Assembly (NCBI GenBank): GCA_036397635.1
Contig: DASWIP010000018.1
Coordinates: 1-64,000 of the forward strand
Direction of reading: 5' to 3'
Length of the DNA stretch: 64,000 nucleotides
Source of the DNA: DASWIP01 sp036397635
GTDB lineage: Bacteria; Actinomycetota; AC-67
Part shown: one piece after another, positions 32,800-40,169 of the stretch
Layout: the number at the start of each line of letters is the position of its first letter
Numbering within the stretch: position 1 is the first letter of the stretch
Program-made: the position numbers and the translations under genes
Notes under the pieces: model-generated
What the model was told of the DNA's origin: nothing
Database searches by the model: none
Seen by the model: only the letters and a program-made list of their open reading frames with translations

Positions 32800-34304
32800 A
32801 GCCCGAGGATCTGGAACCAGAACTTCTGTTCCTTCGACGGCACCTGATCGACGTGGATGTACTTCGTCTGCTGATACTCCCGCAGCCCCCACGATCCAAG
32901 CTCGCGCCCAACCCCGGACTGCTTGTAGCCGCCGAATGGGGCGTACCCGTTGATCAGGTGATAGTCGTTGATCCACACGCTGCCGGTGCGCAGACGTTTC
33001 GCGATACCGATCGCGCGCGGCACGTCGCGCGACCAGACGCCTCCGGCCAGGCCATAGATGGACTCGTTCGCCATTCGGATCGCGTCGTCCACCGAGTCGT
33101 AGCGGATCACGCTCAGGACGGGGCCGAAGATCTCCTCTTGCGCGATGCGCATGTCGTTGCTGACGTCGGTGAAGATCGTCGGCCGGTAGTAGTAGCCGCC
33201 GTCCAGCCCTGCCGGGCGCACGCGCTCGCCGCCGGTCGCGAGCTTGGCTCCCTGTTCGAGACCTGCCTGCACGTACCGCTCGACGGTCTCGTACTGGCTG
33301 CGATGGATCAGCGGGCCCATGTCGGTCTCGAAATCAAGCGCCGAGCCGACCTTCAGCCCTTCGGCGAGCTCGACCATGCGCGCGATCATCTCGTCGTGCA
33401 GCGATGATGGGACGAACAGCCGCGTGCCCGAATGGCAGATCTGCCCCTGATGCAGGAACGTCGCCCACAGTGCACCGGGGACCGCGATGTCCAGGTCGGC
33501 GTCGTCCAGGACGATGTTCGCGCTCTTCCCGCCGAGCTCGAGAGTGACCTTCTTGATCGTGCTCGAGGCGAGCTGCATGATCCGGCGGCCCACCTCCGTC
33601 GAACCGGTGAAGGCGACCTTGTCGACCATCGGGTTCGACGCCAGTTCCTCGCCGGCCGCCGCGCCCGCGCCGGGGACGACGTTGATGACGCCGGGTGGGA
33701 ACAGATCGGTCTCTGCGAGGATGCGCGCGAACTCCAGAGTGGACAGCGGGGTGTAGCTCGCCGGTTTGACGACGACCGTGTTCCCGGTCACCAGCGCCGG
33801 GGCCACTTTCCACATCATCAAGATGAAGGGGAAGTTCCACGGGGTGATCGCCGCGGTGACTCCGAAGGGCTCGCGCCGCACGAACCCCCAGGTCGGAGCC
33901 GGGTAGTCGTTGTAGGGCACCGGTTCGTGCTCTCCCAGCGTCGTCGCCAGCTCGGCGAGCATCTTCCAGTGCTCGACGCCGAGTGCGATCGAGAACAGGT
34001 TCGCCATCCGCAGGGTGTGGCCGGCATCTTCCGCTTCGATCTGCGCCAGGTCGCCCAGCCGCGCGCTGAGCACCTCCCAGGCTTGCATCATGCGGCGCGA
34101 GCGCTCGGCCATCGGCATCTCGCTCCAGACGCCGGCGTCGGCGGCATCCCTCGCGGCCTGGATGGCGCGCGCCATGTCCTGTTTGCCGCCGCGCGCGACC
34201 CGTCCCGCGACGGACCCATCGGACGGGTTGGTGGTCTCGAACGTCTCCCCGGATGCGGCGTCGGCCCATCCGTTCCCGATGAAGAGCTTGTACTCGCGGA
34301 CCAT
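32796..34304 (-). CDS. NAD(P)-dependent aldehyde dehydrogenase
   Basis: Protein of 502 residues oxidising an aldehyde to the acid. ALDH superfamily features: ITPWNFPFILMMWKVAPAL, AFTGSTEVGRR, catalytic Glu in LELGGKSANIV, nucleophile Cys in GQICHSGTRLFV, and EEIFGPVLSVIRYDS. The substrate is not clear; the nearby DUF779 gene recalls acetaldehyde or propionaldehyde dehydrogenase loci. The ATG at 34304 has GGGAGGT six bases upstream. Confidence 0.93.
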   Translation of the reverse strand: MVREYKLFIGNGWADAASGETFETTNPSDGSVAGRVARGGKQDMARAIQAARDAADAGVWSEMPMAERSRRMMQAWEVLSARLGDLAQIEAEDAGHTLRMANLFSIALGVEHWKMLAELATTLGEHEPVPYNDYPAPTWGFVRREPFGVTAAITPWNFPFILMMWKVAPALVTGNTVVVKPASYTPLSTLEFARILAETDLFPPGVINVVPGAGAAAGEELASNPMVDKVAFTGSTEVGRRIMQLASSTIKKVTLELGGKSANIVLDDADLDIAVPGALWATFLHQGQICHSGTRLFVPSSLHDEMIARMVELAEGLKVGSALDFETDMGPLIHRSQYETVERYVQAGLEQGAKLATGGERVRPAGLDGGYYYRPTIFTDVSNDMRIAQEEIFGPVLSVIRYDSVDDAIRMANESIYGLAGGVWSRDVPRAIGIAKRLRTGSVWINDYHLINGYAPFGGYKQSGVGRELGSWGLREYQQTKYIHVDQVPSKEQKFWFQILGL

Positions 34305-34391
34305 CTCTCAACCTCCCGGGTGCCGGCGGTCGGTGATCATTCATTCCTTGTTCGGGGTGTCATCCGGACCGGACGACGGGTCGGCCGGCCG

Positions 34392-34556
34392 TCAACAGCC
34401 CGGTTCGCCGTGATGGCCGCAGCAGGTGCTCCCCGTTCGGGCCTTGCGCAAGTTGTTCCGAGCGGCGAGCCGGACCTTCGTCCAGAAGCCGTGATCGGAG
34501 TCGCGCCAGTTCCGCAGGCCGTGCCCGACGCTCTGGTCCCGACGATGCTCGCTCAT
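34392..34556 (-). CDS. Small protein with C-terminal cysteine/histidine tail
   Basis: Protein of 54 residues preceded by a strong ribosome site (AGGAGGGAAGG) before the ATG at 34556. The body is basic (GFWTKVRLAARNNLRKA), and the end, STCCGHHGEPGC, combines three cysteines and two histidines, suggesting metal binding. Family not recognised. It may form part of the aldehyde dehydrogenase transcript, whose start is 87 bases downstream. Confidence 0.65.
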   Translation of the reverse strand: MSEHRRDQSVGHGLRNWRDSDHGFWTKVRLAARNNLRKARTGSTCCGHHGEPGC

Positions 34557-34625
34557 CCTTCCCTCCTTGCCGGATCCTACCGTCCACGATGTCCGATCGA
34601 ACAGGCGAGCCTCCGAGGACGCCCC

Positions 34626-34631
34626 TATAGT
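34626..34631 (+). promoter_or_regulatory. -10 box (TATAGT) of the 34669 cupredoxin gene
   Basis: TATAGT, the same -10 sequence as in the dnaB and dnaK promoters, lies 37 bases before the GTG at 34669. No convincing -35 is seen at the usual distance. Confidence 0.45.
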
Positions 34632-34668
34632 TGTGTTCGTCCCGACGAACTGAGGGGAACGCGTCGAC

Positions 34669-35355
34669 GTGAGGCGGCTACCGGCGCTATGTCTTGCCAT
34701 CCTCGTGGTGGGCATCACCGTGTCCGCGGACGCCAAGAACTACGGTGTATCGGCACGAGACAGCTTCTTCAGCAAGGCCTTCGTGGTCATCCGGGCCGGG
34801 GACTCGGTGACGTGGCGCAACGACGGCGCGGTCGAGCACACGGTGACCTCCTTCCCCGACGCGCCCGCTGAGTTCTCGTCGAGCAGCTCACGCCAATGCG
34901 TCCCCGCCCCCTTGATCGGGAACGATCCCGATGACTGCATGGACCCGGGTCACACCTTCCGCTACCCGTTCGCGCAACCGGGCACCTACGACTACTACTG
35001 CAAGGTCCACGGCAGCTTCTCTCAACGGCCGGACAACCGCCGAAGCGAGGACGACCAGCCCTGTGGCATGTGCGGGCGGGTCGTGGCGAAAGCCGTGAAG
35101 ACTCCCTCTCCTTCAACCGAACCGACCCGCTCCGAGACGAAGAGCCCGTCACCCTCAGCCTCTCCATCGGATGCGAGCCAGAGCCCGTCGCCCTCTCCCA
35201 GCGAGACGACCGATGGATCCGACGGCGAGCCATCAGGTGACCGGGGTGACGACGCTGGCAGGGGCATCGGGCGGGGGACCGTCGCGCTGCTCGGCATCGT
35301 CGCGCTGAGCGGCGCGGGCTGGTGGACCTGGCGTCGGTACCTGACCAACGCGTAG
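34669..35355 (+). CDS. Membrane-anchored cupredoxin (plastocyanin/azurin-like)
   Basis: Protein of 228 residues. Signal peptide (ALCLAILVVGITVSA), one cupredoxin domain (about 25-135) with copper ligands His in VEHTV, Cys and His in YYCKVHG, and a likely Met in CGMCG, then a Ser/Pro/Thr-rich linker (~60 residues) and a C-terminal helix (TVALLGIVALSGAGWWTW). Likely an electron carrier or copper binder tethered outside the membrane. GTG start at 34669. It is followed by a second cupredoxin gene. Confidence 0.88.
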   Translation: MRRLPALCLAILVVGITVSADAKNYGVSARDSFFSKAFVVIRAGDSVTWRNDGAVEHTVTSFPDAPAEFSSSSSRQCVPAPLIGNDPDDCMDPGHTFRYPFAQPGTYDYYCKVHGSFSQRPDNRRSEDDQPCGMCGRVVAKAVKTPSPSTEPTRSETKSPSPSASPSDASQSPSPSPSETTDGSDGEPSGDRGDDAGRGIGRGTVALLGIVALSGAGWWTWRRYLTNA

Positions 35356-35387
35356 CGCTCGAGATGCGCGCGCCGCGTGTAGCCCCC

Positions 35388-35393
35388 TATGAT
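35388..35393 (+). promoter_or_regulatory. -10 box (TATGAT) of the 35403 cupredoxin gene
   Basis: TATGAT ends 9 bases before the ATG at 35403, suggesting a near-leaderless transcript separate from the upstream cupredoxin. Confidence 0.5.
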
Positions 35394-35402
35394 TCCGCGC
35401 CG

Positions 35403-35792
35403 ATGGCTCGGACGTCCAGGTTCTCGATCGTTCCCGCCGCCGCGGCGCTCGCGGCGCTTTTCATCGTGCTGCCCCAGGGGGGCGCGGACGCCGAGGTCGG
35501 GATGACCGGGACGGCGGAGGCGTGGGTCTTCTCTCCCGCCTCCGTCGAGATCGAGCCCGGCGATCGGGTCGCGTTCATCAACGAGACCTCCGTCACCCAT
35601 TCCGCCACGTGCGAGGGGTGTCCCTGGGACGCCGGCGACGTCCAGCCCGGTGAGACCGTGATGGTGACCTTCGACGAGGAGGTTTCGAGCCGTTTCTTCT
35701 GCCGGTATCACGGGGCCGGCCAAGGGATGGTCGGGCAGCTACTCGTCGGAGATGCCGCTCCGCCTGGGCCTGCCCCCACGCCCATCGCGTAG
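35403..35792 (+). CDS. Secreted cupredoxin
   Basis: Protein of 129 residues: signal peptide (IVPAAAALAALFIVLPQG), then a single cupredoxin domain (AWVFSPASVEIEPGDRVAFINE) with ligands His in VTHSAT, Cys and His in FFCRYHGAG and Met in GMVGQL. An extra CEGC pair after the first histidine is unusual. The tail is Pro/Ala-rich without an anchor. Probably a soluble extracytoplasmic copper protein. It precedes the rpsF leader. Confidence 0.88.
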   Translation: MARTSRFSIVPAAAALAALFIVLPQGGADAEVGMTGTAEAWVFSPASVEIEPGDRVAFINETSVTHSATCEGCPWDAGDVQPGETVMVTFDEEVSSRFFCRYHGAGQGMVGQLLVGDAAPPGPAPTPIA

Positions 35793-35910
35793 CTGTCCCA
35801 CCCGCATCGTAGGGTGGTCTCATGCCGGGGCTATCGGTGGCACAAGGACGATTCTCATCCCGTTCCTGTCTTTCCGGGCAGCGCGGGTGGAGGGGGCCTG
35901 ATGCCGCTGG

Positions 35911-36000
35911 TATGCTTCCGCGGTCCGGCCACGGGGCCGGTCGAGGGGCTCACCCCCTGCTCCTTCCCCGGGAAGGGGCCGTCCAAGTCCGTAGGAGGTG
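35911..36000 (+). promoter_or_regulatory. Structured leader of the rpsF-ssb-rpsR-rplI operon
   Basis: TATGCT at 35911-35916 could be the -10 box. The following leader can form CCGGCC-ACGG-GGCCGG (35925-35940), then a GGGG/CCCC hairpin (35944-35957) and a CTTCCC/GGGAAG hairpin (about 35961-35976), before the AGGAGGTGAGG ribosome site. Leaders of rpsF operons often carry an S6:S18-binding autoregulatory element. The GC-rich first hairpin is a candidate, but the characteristic CCG-box bulge was not confirmed. Confidence 0.4.
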
Positions 36001-36004
36001 AGGG

Positions 36005-36304
36005 ATGGCGGTTGCCCGCCAGTACGAGATCATGCTCGTGCTCGATCCGAGGCTGGATGATGCGCAGATCCAGCAGGCGATCGAGAAGTACGTCGGAGTG
36101 ATCACCGAGCACGGTGGAGAAGCCGGCAAGGTGGATCAATGGGGCCGGCGCAAGCTCGCGTACGAGATCGACCATCTCCACGAGGGCTACTACGTTGTGG
36201 CCGGTTTCACGGCCGGTCCCGACGCGGTCAACGAGCTCGATCGCGTGCTCAAGCTCGCCGACGAGGCGATCAGGCACAAGATCATCCGCCCCGGCAAGGA
36301 CTAA
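36005..36304 (+). CDS. rpsF: 30S ribosomal protein S6
   Basis: Protein of 99 residues binding 16S rRNA with S18. It has the S6 fold: YEIMLVLDPRLDDAQ, WGRRKLAYEIDHLHEGYYVV and a helix NELDRVLKLADEAIRHKIIR. It starts at the ATG at 36005 after a strong AGGAGGTGAGG site. First gene of the conserved rpsF-ssb-rpsR-rplI group. Confidence 0.97.
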   Translation: MAVARQYEIMLVLDPRLDDAQIQQAIEKYVGVITEHGGEAGKVDQWGRRKLAYEIDHLHEGYYVVAGFTAGPDAVNELDRVLKLADEAIRHKIIRPGKD

Positions 36305-36337
36305 GAAGAGCCTGTCCTTCCCAGGGAGGTGTCGAAG

Positions 36338-36778
36338 ATGTCGCAAGGAAACTCGGTCACGCTGGTGGGGAACCTCACCGACGACCCTGAACTGCGCTTC
36401 ACCGCCAACGGTGCCGCCGTGGCGAACTTCCGGATCGCGGTCAGCCGCCGCGTTCGTGACGCCGAGACCAACGAGTGGCGCGACGCGGACACGTCGTTCT
36501 TCCGCGTCAACGTCTGGCGCCAGCTCGCCGAGAACGTCGCCGAGACGCTCTCGCGCGGGATGCGTGTGGTGGTCACGGGAACGCTGCGCATGCGGTCCTG
36601 GGAGACCCAGGAGGGCGAGAAGCGGTCGGTCGTCGAGATCGAGGCGGAAGAGGTTGGACCCTCGCTGAGGTTCGCGACCGCCAAGGTGGAGAAGACCAAC
36701 CGCGCCGGCGGGACCGGTGCCGGTGACTGGGGCGACTCGGATCGCAAGGCGCCCGTCGCCGAGGAGGTCCCGTTCTAG
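36338..36778 (+). CDS. ssb: Single-stranded DNA-binding protein
   Basis: OB-fold protein of 146 residues: NSVTLVGNLTDDPELRFTANG, DTSFFRVNVWRQLAENV, RVVVTGTLRMRSWE. It coats single-stranded DNA in replication and repair. The C-terminus ends in acidic EEVPF, matching the partner-binding tip (DDDxPF type), but the linker is short. The ATG at 36338 is chosen because GGGAGGT lies 8 bases upstream; a GTG nine bases earlier overlaps that site. Confidence 0.95.
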   Translation: MSQGNSVTLVGNLTDDPELRFTANGAAVANFRIAVSRRVRDAETNEWRDADTSFFRVNVWRQLAENVAETLSRGMRVVVTGTLRMRSWETQEGEKRSVVEIEAEEVGPSLRFATAKVEKTNRAGGTGAGDWGDSDRKAPVAEEVPF

Positions 36779-36799
36779 GCGGGGCGCACGAGGAGGAGC

Positions 36800-37054
36800 A
36801 TGCCGAAGGTCAAGCGTAAGCCGGACAAGAAGGCGGCCGCGCGCCGCGGGAAGCCGAAGGTCTGCCCGTTCTGCAAGGACAAGGTGGAATGGGTCGATTA
36901 CAAGGATACCCAGACGCTGCGGAAGTTCCTGTCCGACCGTGGGAAGATCAGGGCGCGCCGGGTGACCGGCGCCTGCACGCAGCACCAGCGGGATCTCTCG
37001 CGCGCGATCAAGAACGCCCGAGAGGTCGCCCTGCTGCCGTTCATGAACAGGTAG
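36800..37054 (+). CDS. rpsR: 30S ribosomal protein S18, zinc-binding (C+) form
   Basis: Protein of 84 residues with a Lys/Arg-rich start and S18 core (VEWVDYKDTQTLRKFLSDRGKI, VTGACTQHQRDLSRAIKNAR). Cys pairs CPFC and CTQH form the zinc-ribbon of the C+ paralogue, which many actinobacteria keep beside a zinc-free copy used in zinc starvation. The zinc-free copy is not in the window. Confidence 0.96.
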   Translation: MPKVKRKPDKKAAARRGKPKVCPFCKDKVEWVDYKDTQTLRKFLSDRGKIRARRVTGACTQHQRDLSRAIKNAREVALLPFMNR

Positions 37055-37063
37055 GGGCGCGCG

Positions 37064-37510
37064 ATGAAGATCGTCTTGACACAAGAGGTCCGTTCGCTCG
37101 GCTCCCCCGGCGAGATCGTCGAGGTGGCCGACGGCTACGCGCGCAACTACCTGATCCCACGCGGGCTCGCGCTCAGGGCTACCCCAGGGACGTTGAAGCA
37201 GGTCGACGTCATCCGCCGTACGAGGGAGCTCAAGGGCGTCCGTGATCTCGAGCAGGCGCAGCAGATCGCGGACGCCCTCGGCAAGCTCACCGTCCGGGTG
37301 ACCGCCAAGGCCGGAGAAGGGGGGCGCCTGTTCGGACAGGTGACGCCTGCTCAGGTCGCCGAGGCGGTCAACAAGGCCGGCGGGCCGAAGATCGACAAGA
37401 AGCGGTTGCAGATAGACGCGCCGATCAAGAACCTCGGTTCCCACGTCGTGCAGCTGCGCCTGCATCCCGAGGTAGAGGCTGAGTTCTCGGTCGAAGTGAC
37501 CAAGGCCTGA
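37064..37510 (+). CDS. rplI: 50S ribosomal protein L9
   Basis: Protein of 148 residues with the L9 N-domain (MKIVLTQEVRSLGSPGEIVEVADGYARNYLIPRGLA pattern, given by its ends), a connecting helix (RELKGVRDLEQAQQIADALG) and the C-domain (GGRLFGQVTPAQVAEAV). It binds 23S rRNA domain V. Nine bases after rpsR; last gene of the operon, converging on a minus-strand lipoprotein gene 36 bases away. Confidence 0.97.
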   Translation: MKIVLTQEVRSLGSPGEIVEVADGYARNYLIPRGLALRATPGTLKQVDVIRRTRELKGVRDLEQAQQIADALGKLTVRVTAKAGEGGRLFGQVTPAQVAEAVNKAGGPKIDKKRLQIDAPIKNLGSHVVQLRLHPEVEAEFSVEVTKA

Positions 37511-37546
37511 TCTCCCGGATCGTGTCGAGGCGAGGGCGACTCGGCC

Positions 37547-38353
37547 CTAGCCGCACCACGCGCCGAACGCAGGGTTCGGCAACGACTGCAACACGTTGAC
37601 TGCCCCGCCGGGATCCGCCGGGTGATAGATCTCCAGGCTCGCGTCACCGGCGCGCGCGCAGGTGACGGTTACGCGAGCGAATCCCTCCGCGTCCGTCCGC
37701 TTCGGCGTCCCGGTGACCTTCAGGCTTCCGCCTGCGCGCCAGCGGTACTCCCCCACCGCGATGTCCGGCGCACGCTCGAACTTGCAGGTGTCGTCGAAGC
37801 GCACGCCGAGTGTGATCGCATCGCCGGGCGACCATGGAGCATTCTCCGAGGCCGTGGCCGAGTTCGTGGGCTGATAGCGGCGGGACACCTGGCCGGCGTC
37901 CACGGTGAGCCGACCTTGGCGGGACTTGCCTGCGACGATGGTGGCCGTGGCCTCAGCGACGTCGTCGACGACCACGGCTCGCCCACACTTGACGACGTCC
38001 ACCGTGTAGCTTCCCGGTTCGAGCTTGAACGTCGCGATCCCGTCGCGGTCTGTCACCTTCGTTCCCTTCGACGGCCCTCGGTACCGCAGCACCGCGCCCG
38101 CGATCGGCTTGTTCGTCGTGTCGATCAGCTGGACGAGCAGCGTGCCCACCCCGCCGCCTCCCTTCCCGGGCTCCTCGATCTTGAGGGCGTCCTCCTCCAG
38201 GTCGAGGGCGCCCCCGTACGCGCTGGAGTTGGTCGGTGTCGGTTCGGCCACGCCGCGGCGCTGCAGGCCAACGCACGCGCTCGAAACCATCGCCAGCGCG
38301 ATCCACGCCGCTGCGATGGCGAGCGACGGGCGTGAGGGACGGGATGGCTCCAC
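37547..38353 (-). CDS. Putative lipoprotein with carboxypeptidase-regulatory-like domain
   Basis: Protein of 268 residues. The N-terminus has a hydrophobic segment ending in MVSSAC, an acceptable lipobox. After a Gly-rich linker comes a CarboxypepD_reg-like beta sandwich (LLVQLIDTTNKPIAGAVLRY, VTDRDGIATFKLEPGSYTVDV) and a second beta region (SLKVTGTPKRTDAEGFARVTV). A cell-surface adhesion or structural role is possible. GTG start at 38353; TATAGGAT on the minus strand lies about 33 bases upstream. It interrupts the rplI-dnaB order on the opposite strand. Confidence 0.75.
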   Translation of the reverse strand: MEPSRPSRPSLAIAAAWIALAMVSSACVGLQRRGVAEPTPTNSSAYGGALDLEEDALKIEEPGKGGGGVGTLLVQLIDTTNKPIAGAVLRYRGPSKGTKVTDRDGIATFKLEPGSYTVDVVKCGRAVVVDDVAEATATIVAGKSRQGRLTVDAGQVSRRYQPTNSATASENAPWSPGDAITLGVRFDDTCKFERAPDIAVGEYRWRAGGSLKVTGTPKRTDAEGFARVTVTCARAGDASLEIYHPADPGGAVNVLQSLPNPAFGAWCG

Positions 38354-38437
38354 AGGGTCTGTGATTCGATGTCGGGCGTCGGAATCCTATAGAGGAGACC
38401 CCGGGCTCGATCGGGATGGTTCAGCCTTTTGCTTCTC

Positions 38438-38466
38438 TTGACCGGCTCGGGACGCAGACCTATAGT
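38438..38466 (+). promoter_or_regulatory. Promoter upstream of dnaB
   Basis: TTGACC (38438-38443), 17 bases, TATAGT (38461-38466): a near-consensus housekeeping promoter, with transcription expected from about 38473 and a leader of roughly 185 bases. A second -10-like TAGGGT (38644-38649) lies 9 bases before the ATG. Confidence 0.7.
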
Positions 38467-38536
38467 CGCGCGGTTGCTCCGGCCATCGCAGGACTCCGCG
38501 GCCGCCCCAGGGCGGCCGTTCGGCATCTTCGGGCCC

Positions 38537-38609
38537 TGTGGACGAACTGTTGACGACGCCGGTTCCCCTGGGGAGATCGAGGCCTCGGTGGTGGATGGAC
38601 TGTGGACGA
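38537..38609 (+). promoter_or_regulatory. Cluster of three TGT(G/T)GACGA boxes, DnaA-box-like
   Basis: TGTGGACGA at 38537-38545 and 38601-38609 and TGTTGACGA at 38548-38556, all in the same orientation. The first and third differ at one base from the complement of the DnaA box TTGTCCACA. They fall in the leader of the replicative helicase gene. Whether DnaA binds is untested; the motif could also occur by chance in this base composition. Confidence 0.35.
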
Positions 38610-38643
38610 CCTGCTCGCCGTCGATGCTGTCACACCCCACCGC

Positions 38644-38649
38644 TAGGGT
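38644..38649 (+). promoter_or_regulatory. -10 box (TAGGGT) just before dnaB
   Basis: TAGGGT ends 9 bases before the ATG at 38659, so a leaderless dnaB message is possible in addition to the longer one from 38438. Confidence 0.4.
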
Positions 38650-38658
38650 CCGGGGCTG

Positions 38659-40017
38659 ATGGCCCAGATACGGAGCCTTCCTCGGGAGCCCTCGTCGGGC
38701 CGGGTGCCGCCGCACAACCTCGAAGCCGAGGAGTCGGTGCTCGGTTCGATGATGCTGTCCAAGACCGCCGTCGGCGAAGCGCTGGAGCTCCTGCAGCCGG
38801 AGGACTTCTACCGCGAGGCGCACCTCCGGATCGCCGAGACGATCCGCGACCTGTTCGGGCAGGGCGAGCCGGTCGACGCGATCACCGTCGCCGAGGAACT
38901 CCGGCGGCGAGGGGTGCTCGCCGATGTCGGCGGCGCGCCGTATATCCATACGCTTGTCTCGTCGGTTCCGACGGCGGCCAATGCCATCTACTACGCGCGC
39001 ATCGTCAGCGAGCTCGCGACCCTGCGCCGTCTCATCGACGCCGCCACCACGATCGCGGCCGAGTCCTACGAGGTTCCCGAGGACACCGAGGGGATGGTCA
39101 ATCGGGCGGAGGAGCTGATCTTCGCGATCGCGGCCGGGAAGATCCATCAGGACTTCCGTCCGATCCGCGACCTGCTCGCCGAATCGATGGAGCATCTGGA
39201 GCGTCTGCACGACCGGCAGGACGACGTGACGGGCCTGCCCACCGGGTTCACCGACCTGGACCTCATGCTCTCGGGACTCCAGCCGGGCAACCTGATCCTG
39301 GTCGCTGCTCGCCCCGCGATGGGGAAGTCAACGTTCGCGATGAACGTCGCCCAGCACGTCGCAGCGCACGGGCGAAGCGCGGTCATGTTCTCGCTCGAGA
39401 TGAGCTGGATGGAGATCGTGCAGCGCATGATCTGCTCCGAGGCGCGCGTCGACACCGCCAAGATCCGCACCGGCCGCATGGGCGAGGCTGAGTGGCGGCG
39501 GGTCTCGACCGCGGTGGGCCGCCTCGCCGAGGCGCCGCTGTTCATCGACGACACACCGTCGATCTCGATGGGCGAGATCCGCGCGAAATGCCGCCGCTTG
39601 AAAGCCAAGGGCGATCTGGGCCTCGTGGTCGTTGACTACCTCCAGCTGATGACCTCGCCCCGGCGCACCGAGAACCGCGTGCAAGAGGTCTCCGAGATCT
39701 CGCGATCGATGAAGATCCTCGCGAAGGAGCTCGAGGTCCCGGTGATGGCCGTGTCGCAGCTGTCGCGGCAACCCGAGCAGACCGGCGGGGGCAAGCCGCG
39801 CCGTCCGCGCCTGGCGGACCTGCGCGAGTCGGGCGCGCTCGAGCAGGACGCCGACGTCGTGATGTTCGTCTACCGCGAGGATTACTACGACCGCGAGTCC
39901 GAGAAGAAGGGCGAGGCCGAGATCATCGTCGAGAAGCACCGCAACGGACCAACCGGATCGGTCGACCTCGCCTTCCTCGGCCAGTACACCAAGTTCGAGA
40001 ACCTCGCGCGCCTGTAG
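38659..40017 (+). CDS. dnaB: Replicative DNA helicase DnaB
   Basis: Protein of 452 residues, the hexameric 5'-3' fork helicase. N-domain VPPHNLEAEESVLGSMMLS, then the RecA-like motor: Walker A ARPAMGKST with Lys223, MFSLEMSWMEIVQRM (motif H1a), Walker B LGLVVVDYLQLM, SQLSRQPE, and the arginine-finger region FLGQYTKFENLA. No intein is present, unlike some mycobacterial DnaB. It follows rplI in actinobacteria; here a lipoprotein gene lies between. Confidence 0.97.
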   Translation: MAQIRSLPREPSSGRVPPHNLEAEESVLGSMMLSKTAVGEALELLQPEDFYREAHLRIAETIRDLFGQGEPVDAITVAEELRRRGVLADVGGAPYIHTLVSSVPTAANAIYYARIVSELATLRRLIDAATTIAAESYEVPEDTEGMVNRAEELIFAIAAGKIHQDFRPIRDLLAESMEHLERLHDRQDDVTGLPTGFTDLDLMLSGLQPGNLILVAARPAMGKSTFAMNVAQHVAAHGRSAVMFSLEMSWMEIVQRMICSEARVDTAKIRTGRMGEAEWRRVSTAVGRLAEAPLFIDDTPSISMGEIRAKCRRLKAKGDLGLVVVDYLQLMTSPRRTENRVQEVSEISRSMKILAKELEVPVMAVSQLSRQPEQTGGGKPRRPRLADLRESGALEQDADVVMFVYREDYYDRESEKKGEAEIIVEKHRNGPTGSVDLAFLGQYTKFENLARL

Positions 40018-40169
40018 CAGGGAACCGCTGGACGAGCCGAAAAATGCGCTCGGTCGCAGGCTGCGCCCGCTTCATCGCCGTACCCATGCCGGCGACCACT
40101 CAGCGCTCCGAGCGGGAACCCCCCGCGTCCTCGCTGCGTCCAAGGGTCGACGCGATGCAGGAGGAAGTC

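Noticed and set aside
38354..38658. Replication origin (oriC)
   Set aside because: Only three DnaA-like boxes and no AT-rich unwinding region, and dnaA/dnaN are not adjacent. The segment is better explained as the dnaB promoter and leader.
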